NCBI RefSeq assembly: GCF_037094465.1
Contig: NZ_CP146609.1
Location: 930,001 to 994,000, forward strand
Reading direction: 5' to 3'
Source: Pseudodesulfovibrio sp. 5S69
GTDB lineage: Bacteria; Desulfobacterota; Desulfovibrionia; Desulfovibrionales; Desulfovibrionaceae
Length of the DNA stretch: 64,000 nucleotides
Shown: in pieces, positions 61,102 to 64,000 of the stretch
Layout of the letters: each line of letters begins with the position of its first letter
Position numbering within the stretch: position 1 is the first letter of the stretch
Notes under the pieces: generated by a model
Databases searched by the model: none
What the model was told of the DNA's origin: nothing
The model's input: the letters and a program-made list of their open reading frames with translations, nothing else
Program-made: the position numbers and the translations under genes

Positions 61102-64000
61102 GCCTTGAACTCCTCTTCTTCCTCACGCTCCTGCCGCTGCCGTTCGGCGTTCAGGTCGTCGGCGTAGAAGGCCACGGCCTCGTCGTCCAGGGAGCGCCAG
61201 GCGAGCAACTGCTTGCGCAGGTCGTTGATGAAATTGCGGTTGAGGTTTTCCCAGGCCTTGAGCTCGCCCGCCTCGCGGTCGATGAGCACCTTGATCTGCC
61301 TGAATCCCTTGTAGATGTCCGACGGGCAGAAGACCAGCTTGACCTTCTGGCGCACGCCGAAGTCGAAGGGGGCCAGCCAGACGCGCAGGTCCAGGGAGAA
61401 GCACAGGTCGTCGGACAGGGAAATGTCCTGCCCGGCGCCGGTGGCCAGGCCGGTGGCCGCCTCCTCCATCCCCAGGTCCAGGAAGTTGCAGCGCATGTCG
61501 TCGGTGCAGAACGCCCCGTGGGACACGTCGTGGTGGGCCAGGTAGTACTGGCGCAGGAACCCCCCCGCGGAGGTCATTTCGGTCATCTTGATCAGGAACG
61601 GCAGGATGACGGTCATGCGGTCGCCCTCGGCCTTGGGCATGGTCCAGGACTTGTTCACGTCCGGGATGGCGATGTTGGCCGCCACCCGGGCCGGGTAGAT
61701 GGCCGAGATCAGGACCACGCCGATGACCAGGACCATGGCGGCCACGCCCGCGGTGGACGAGTAGTTGGCGGTCATGCCCGCCCACAGGGGCGTCCCGGCC
61801 AGAAAGGCGCTGGACGTCTGGGCCAGGACGTAGCCGACAACCACGGAAATGACCGCAAACGCCAGGGACTCGGCGATGAACAGGAAGGCCACGTGGGGCG
61901 GGGCCAGCCCCACCGAGGTGTAGACCGCGATCTCGGGCCGGCGTTCGTAGACCGAGCCGATCATGGTGTTGAGCACGATCAGGATGGAGATGGCCAGGGG
62001 GATCAGGATGTTGGCCACGCCCGAGTAGTTGACCGCGTCCGAGGCGAAATAGAGGGAGGTCCCTTCCGGCCCGCCCTTGAACAGGAGCAGGCCGAAGCGG
62101 TCGCCCAGGTCGTCGCCCACCCGGTGCCCGGCGTCGGGGTGCACGGCGATGCCCTTGAGCCGCCCGGCGGACAGGGCCAGCAACTCCTCGGCCGGGACGA
62201 TCACGGTCTCGAAGCCGGGGATGTGCTGGTAGCGGGACTCGGTGGCCATGACGTCCTCGCCGTTCTCGATGGCCTCGGCCTCCACTTCGGAGAGCTGGGT
62301 GGCCGCCTGGTTGGGGAAGACGATGGGGGTCATGGGCTCGCCGTCGAGGTCCGGGTGGTCGCGCAACCCCTCGTCGCTGAACACGCCCACCAGGGTCAGG
62401 GGCAGCCCCCAGAGGACCACCTTGTTGCGCTTCGGGTCGTCCGGGTCGGCCCCGATCCGGTCGGCCATGCGCTGCGGCAGCATGATCACCTGGCGTTCGC
62501 CCTTTTTGAACCAGCGGCCCTTGACCAGGATGCGGTCGAGCCCGCTGACCTGCGGCTCGCGCCAGGACAGGCCGATCAGCCCGCGTCCCTGGGCCTCCTT
62601 GCCGTCACGGACCACCGGGATGAGCGGCGCGCGGGATTTGTCGGAGGTGAACCCGGTGTCGTACCAGACGCGCGGAGCCACGACCCCGGTGCCGGCGAAG
62701 GCGTTGCGCATGACCGACAAGGCTTCCATGGGAATGTCCTGCCAGTTCAGATATTTGACCATGACTCCGTCATAGGAGGCGTGGTCGTTGAACCGGGCCC
62801 ATCCGGCCTGGCGCACGGACTTGACCGTGGTGAAGTTCATGATCGTGAAGGTCAGGATGACCAGCGTGGCGAAGGTCAGGAAGGTGCGCACGGGCCGCCG
62901 TTTCAGGTTGCCCACGCCGAGCACGAAGGCCGCGCCGAAGGCGGCCATGGGGCTGATCCCGGTCAGCTTGACGTGGGAGGAGCGCTTCTGCAACTCGACC
63001 ATCTCGCGTTCGAACCGGAAGAAGATGATCATTGAGACCAATAGCGACAGGGCCAGGATGAAGAACGCGAGGATGACCACCAGCGGCGAATAGGTCAGTT
63101 GGAAGGCCGGGTGGACCAAGTAGATGATCCCGATGATCAGGACCAGGAAGCCGAGGAAGGCCGAGATCCGTTTCCGGATGTCCACGAACGAGAAGAAGAG
63201 GCGCTCCATGCAGTAGGCGAACGGCACGAACAGGGCCACGTAGAAGAGCACTCCGAAGAGCACGTCGCGCTGGGTCTTGTCCACGTCGTTGTAGACCCGG
63301 CTGGCCTTGGACAGGGAGGCGCGGGAGGCCTCGACGAACTTGTCCCACTGCCTGGCCTCCTTGTAGCGAACGGCGTCGGCCAGTTCCCGGTCGCCTTCCC
63401 GGCGCAGCAGCCGGATGCGGTCGTTGACGATGCCCTTTTCTTCCAGGTTGTCGATGCGCGGGCCGAGCAGGGCCCACATGTCGCGGGCCGCCCGGAATTC
63501 GGTCAGGGGGATGACCGGCCAGCGGCGGGCGACGTAGCCCAGGCCGCTGGGGTGCTCTTTGTCCGCATTAAGCAGCAGGACCTTCTTGTCGAGGACCGTG
63601 TCGGACAGGGTCAGCTTGACCGGGGTGTCCGGCTCCAGGAACAGGGTGCCCAAGGTGGACGAGCGGGTGTCCATGCGGCTGTACCAGTAGCTCACGGGCG
63701 GGGCCTCGGTGCGGCCGTCGATGAGGGTCGGCCGGTACAGGTACTTGAAAGTCCGGGGGTCGAACATGTCGAACAGGGTGGTCTGGGTGCAGGCGAACAG
63801 GATCAGGTCCGTGGCCTGCACGGCGCGGGACAGCTTGACGCGATAGGCGGCCTTGCCGGTCTTGGGCTTGTCGATGGCCCAGTCGGCCAGGCCGGTCTCG
63901 TCGTTGAACTTGAAGGCCTCGATCACGGCCTTGTGGTAGCTGACCTTCTTGCTGGCCAGGCCGGGGATGCGGAAGTCGCCCTGGGTGTCGACCATGCCGT
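61098..64000 (-). CDS. FtsX-like permease with large N-terminal domain (5' end outside window)
   Basis: The frame is open to the window end; the first Met (63995) may be internal, so >=965 aa. The N-terminal part has soluble sequence followed by helices around 245-330. An MacB/FtsX-like domain follows: RPVRTFLTFATLVILTFTIM, an extracytoplasmic domain (IMLPQRMADRIGADPDD), and three C-terminal helices (ILIPLAISILIVLNTMIGSV, FIAESLAFAVISVVVGYVLA, VAAMVLVIGVVLISAIYPAR), with YERRPEIAVYTSVGLAPPHV between them. A C-terminal cytoplasmic extension (residues ~830-965) is unusual. The ATPase is expected outside the window. Confidence 0.8.
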   Translation of the reverse strand, partial: GMVDTQGDFRIPGLASKKVSYHKAVIEAFKFNDETGLADWAIDKPKTGKAAYRVKLSRAVQATDLILFACTQTTLFDMFDPRTFKYLYRPTLIDGRTEAPPVSYWYSRMDTRSSTLGTLFLEPDTPVKLTLSDTVLDKKVLLLNADKEHPSGLGYVARRWPVIPLTEFRAARDMWALLGPRIDNLEEKGIVNDRIRLLRREGDRELADAVRYKEARQWDKFVEASRASLSKASRVYNDVDKTQRDVLFGVLFYVALFVPFAYCMERLFFSFVDIRKRISAFLGFLVLIIGIIYLVHPAFQLTYSPLVVILAFFILALSLLVSMIIFFRFEREMVELQKRSSHVKLTGISPMAAFGAAFVLGVGNLKRRPVRTFLTFATLVILTFTIMNFTTVKSVRQAGWARFNDHASYDGVMVKYLNWQDIPMEALSVMRNAFAGTGVVAPRVWYDTGFTSDKSRAPLIPVVRDGKEAQGRGLIGLSWREPQVSGLDRILVKGRWFKKGERQVIMLPQRMADRIGADPDDPKRNKVVLWGLPLTLVGVFSDEGLRDHPDLDGEPMTPIVFPNQAATQLSEVEAEAIENGEDVMATESRYQHIPGFETVIVPAEELLALSAGRLKGIAVHPDAGHRVGDDLGDRFGLLLFKGGPEGTSLYFASDAVNYSGVANILIPLAISILIVLNTMIGSVYERRPEIAVYTSVGLAPPHVAFLFIAESLAFAVISVVVGYVLAQTSSAFLAGTPLWAGMTANYSSTAGVAAMVLVIGVVLISAIYPARVAANIAIPDVNKSWTMPKAEGDRMTVILPFLIKMTEMTSAGGFLRQYYLAHHDVSHGAFCTDDMRCNFLDLGMEEAATGLATGAGQDISLSDDLCFSLDLRVWLAPFDFGVRQKVKLVFCPSDIYKGFRQIKVLIDREAGELKAWENLNRNFINDLRKQLLAWRSLDDEAVAFYADDLNAERQRQEREEEEEFKA

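Noticed and set aside
58292..61126. A single 944-aa minus-strand reading frame spanning two genes
   Set aside because: Only its last 260 residues are real (solute-binding protein with its own signal peptide). The rest is an out-of-frame reading of the OPT-like gene at 59089.
61518..63035. 505-aa plus-strand open frame opposite the FtsX-like gene
   Set aside because: Antisense to a well-formed permease; composition is Gly/His/Asp-rich without motifs.

Overview
The window is a 64 kb GC-rich chromosomal segment with bacterial housekeeping genes packed on both strands. The gene content and the style of the intergenic DNA suggest a Desulfovibrionales member (Desulfovibrio / Pseudodesulfovibrio-like): acetyl-CoA synthetase, receiver-TPR proteins, AMIN-amidase, 6S RNA next to zapA, rny with ymdB, and abundant 3'-flank hairpin repeats. 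This assignment is inference from gene style; no rRNA or other taxonomic marker is present. I saw no tRNA, rRNA, CRISPR array, IS transposase, integrase or complete prophage.

Layout. 1-1487 (minus): the 3'-truncated end of a radical SAM gene with a 58-aa membrane microprotein in front of it. 1685-6456: four plus-strand membrane proteins, three sharing a C-terminal module, interrupted by a convergent secreted ankyrin protein; this is accessory DNA of unknown function. 6467-11324: pgeF/fau, a sigma-54 response regulator overlapping an ATP-grasp enzyme, and an HD-GYP protein with a degenerate HD motif. 11440-14337: a helicase-exonuclease fusion that joins what Bacillus encodes as separate MrfA and MrfB proteins. 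14690-15920: an MFS transporter broken by a frameshift. 16110-21242: Sel1 protein, AMIN amidase, phosphoesterase, cheD-HDOD operon. 21253-24393 (minus): fabD-aroE-cyclophilin plus a formyltransferase. 24778-28087: HIT protein, IHF-like protein, SPOR lipoprotein, Ser/Thr kinase fused to DUF1566.

28235-29416 is a decay zone holding an rhs relic and dispersed repeats. 29417-34267 has acs, a TetR operon with a visible operator, and a monofunctional catalase. 34757-37281 has dapF, a SpoIIAA-like protein, a Cys-rich protein and an MBL-fold hydrolase. 37407-40357 holds two paralogous receiver-TPR proteins in which the phospho-acceptor Asp is replaced by Glu. 40700-46867 has an araC-eamA operon, a multi-span membrane protein, argS-SPOR and a hexapeptide acetyltransferase. 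46937-54866 is a long minus-strand housekeeping block (glmU, ZapB-like, zapA, 6S RNA, rny, cheR, ymdB, tyrS, yhhQ). 55088-56282 is a candidate peptidoglycan-acting effector with a periplasmic partner. 56316-64000 is a four-gene membrane cluster: two OPT-like proteins, a solute-binding protein and an FtsX-like permease cut by the window end.

The most unusual material is the pair of dispersed repeat families. One (about 90-120 bp) almost always begins within roughly 10 nt of a stop codon and carries a hairpin whose stem sequence differs between copies while pairing is kept. The other is a composite 180-bp palindromic element. The strongest candidates for an undescribed system are the tandem membrane-protein/ankyrin cluster near the left end and the orphan effector/partner pair at 55 kb.
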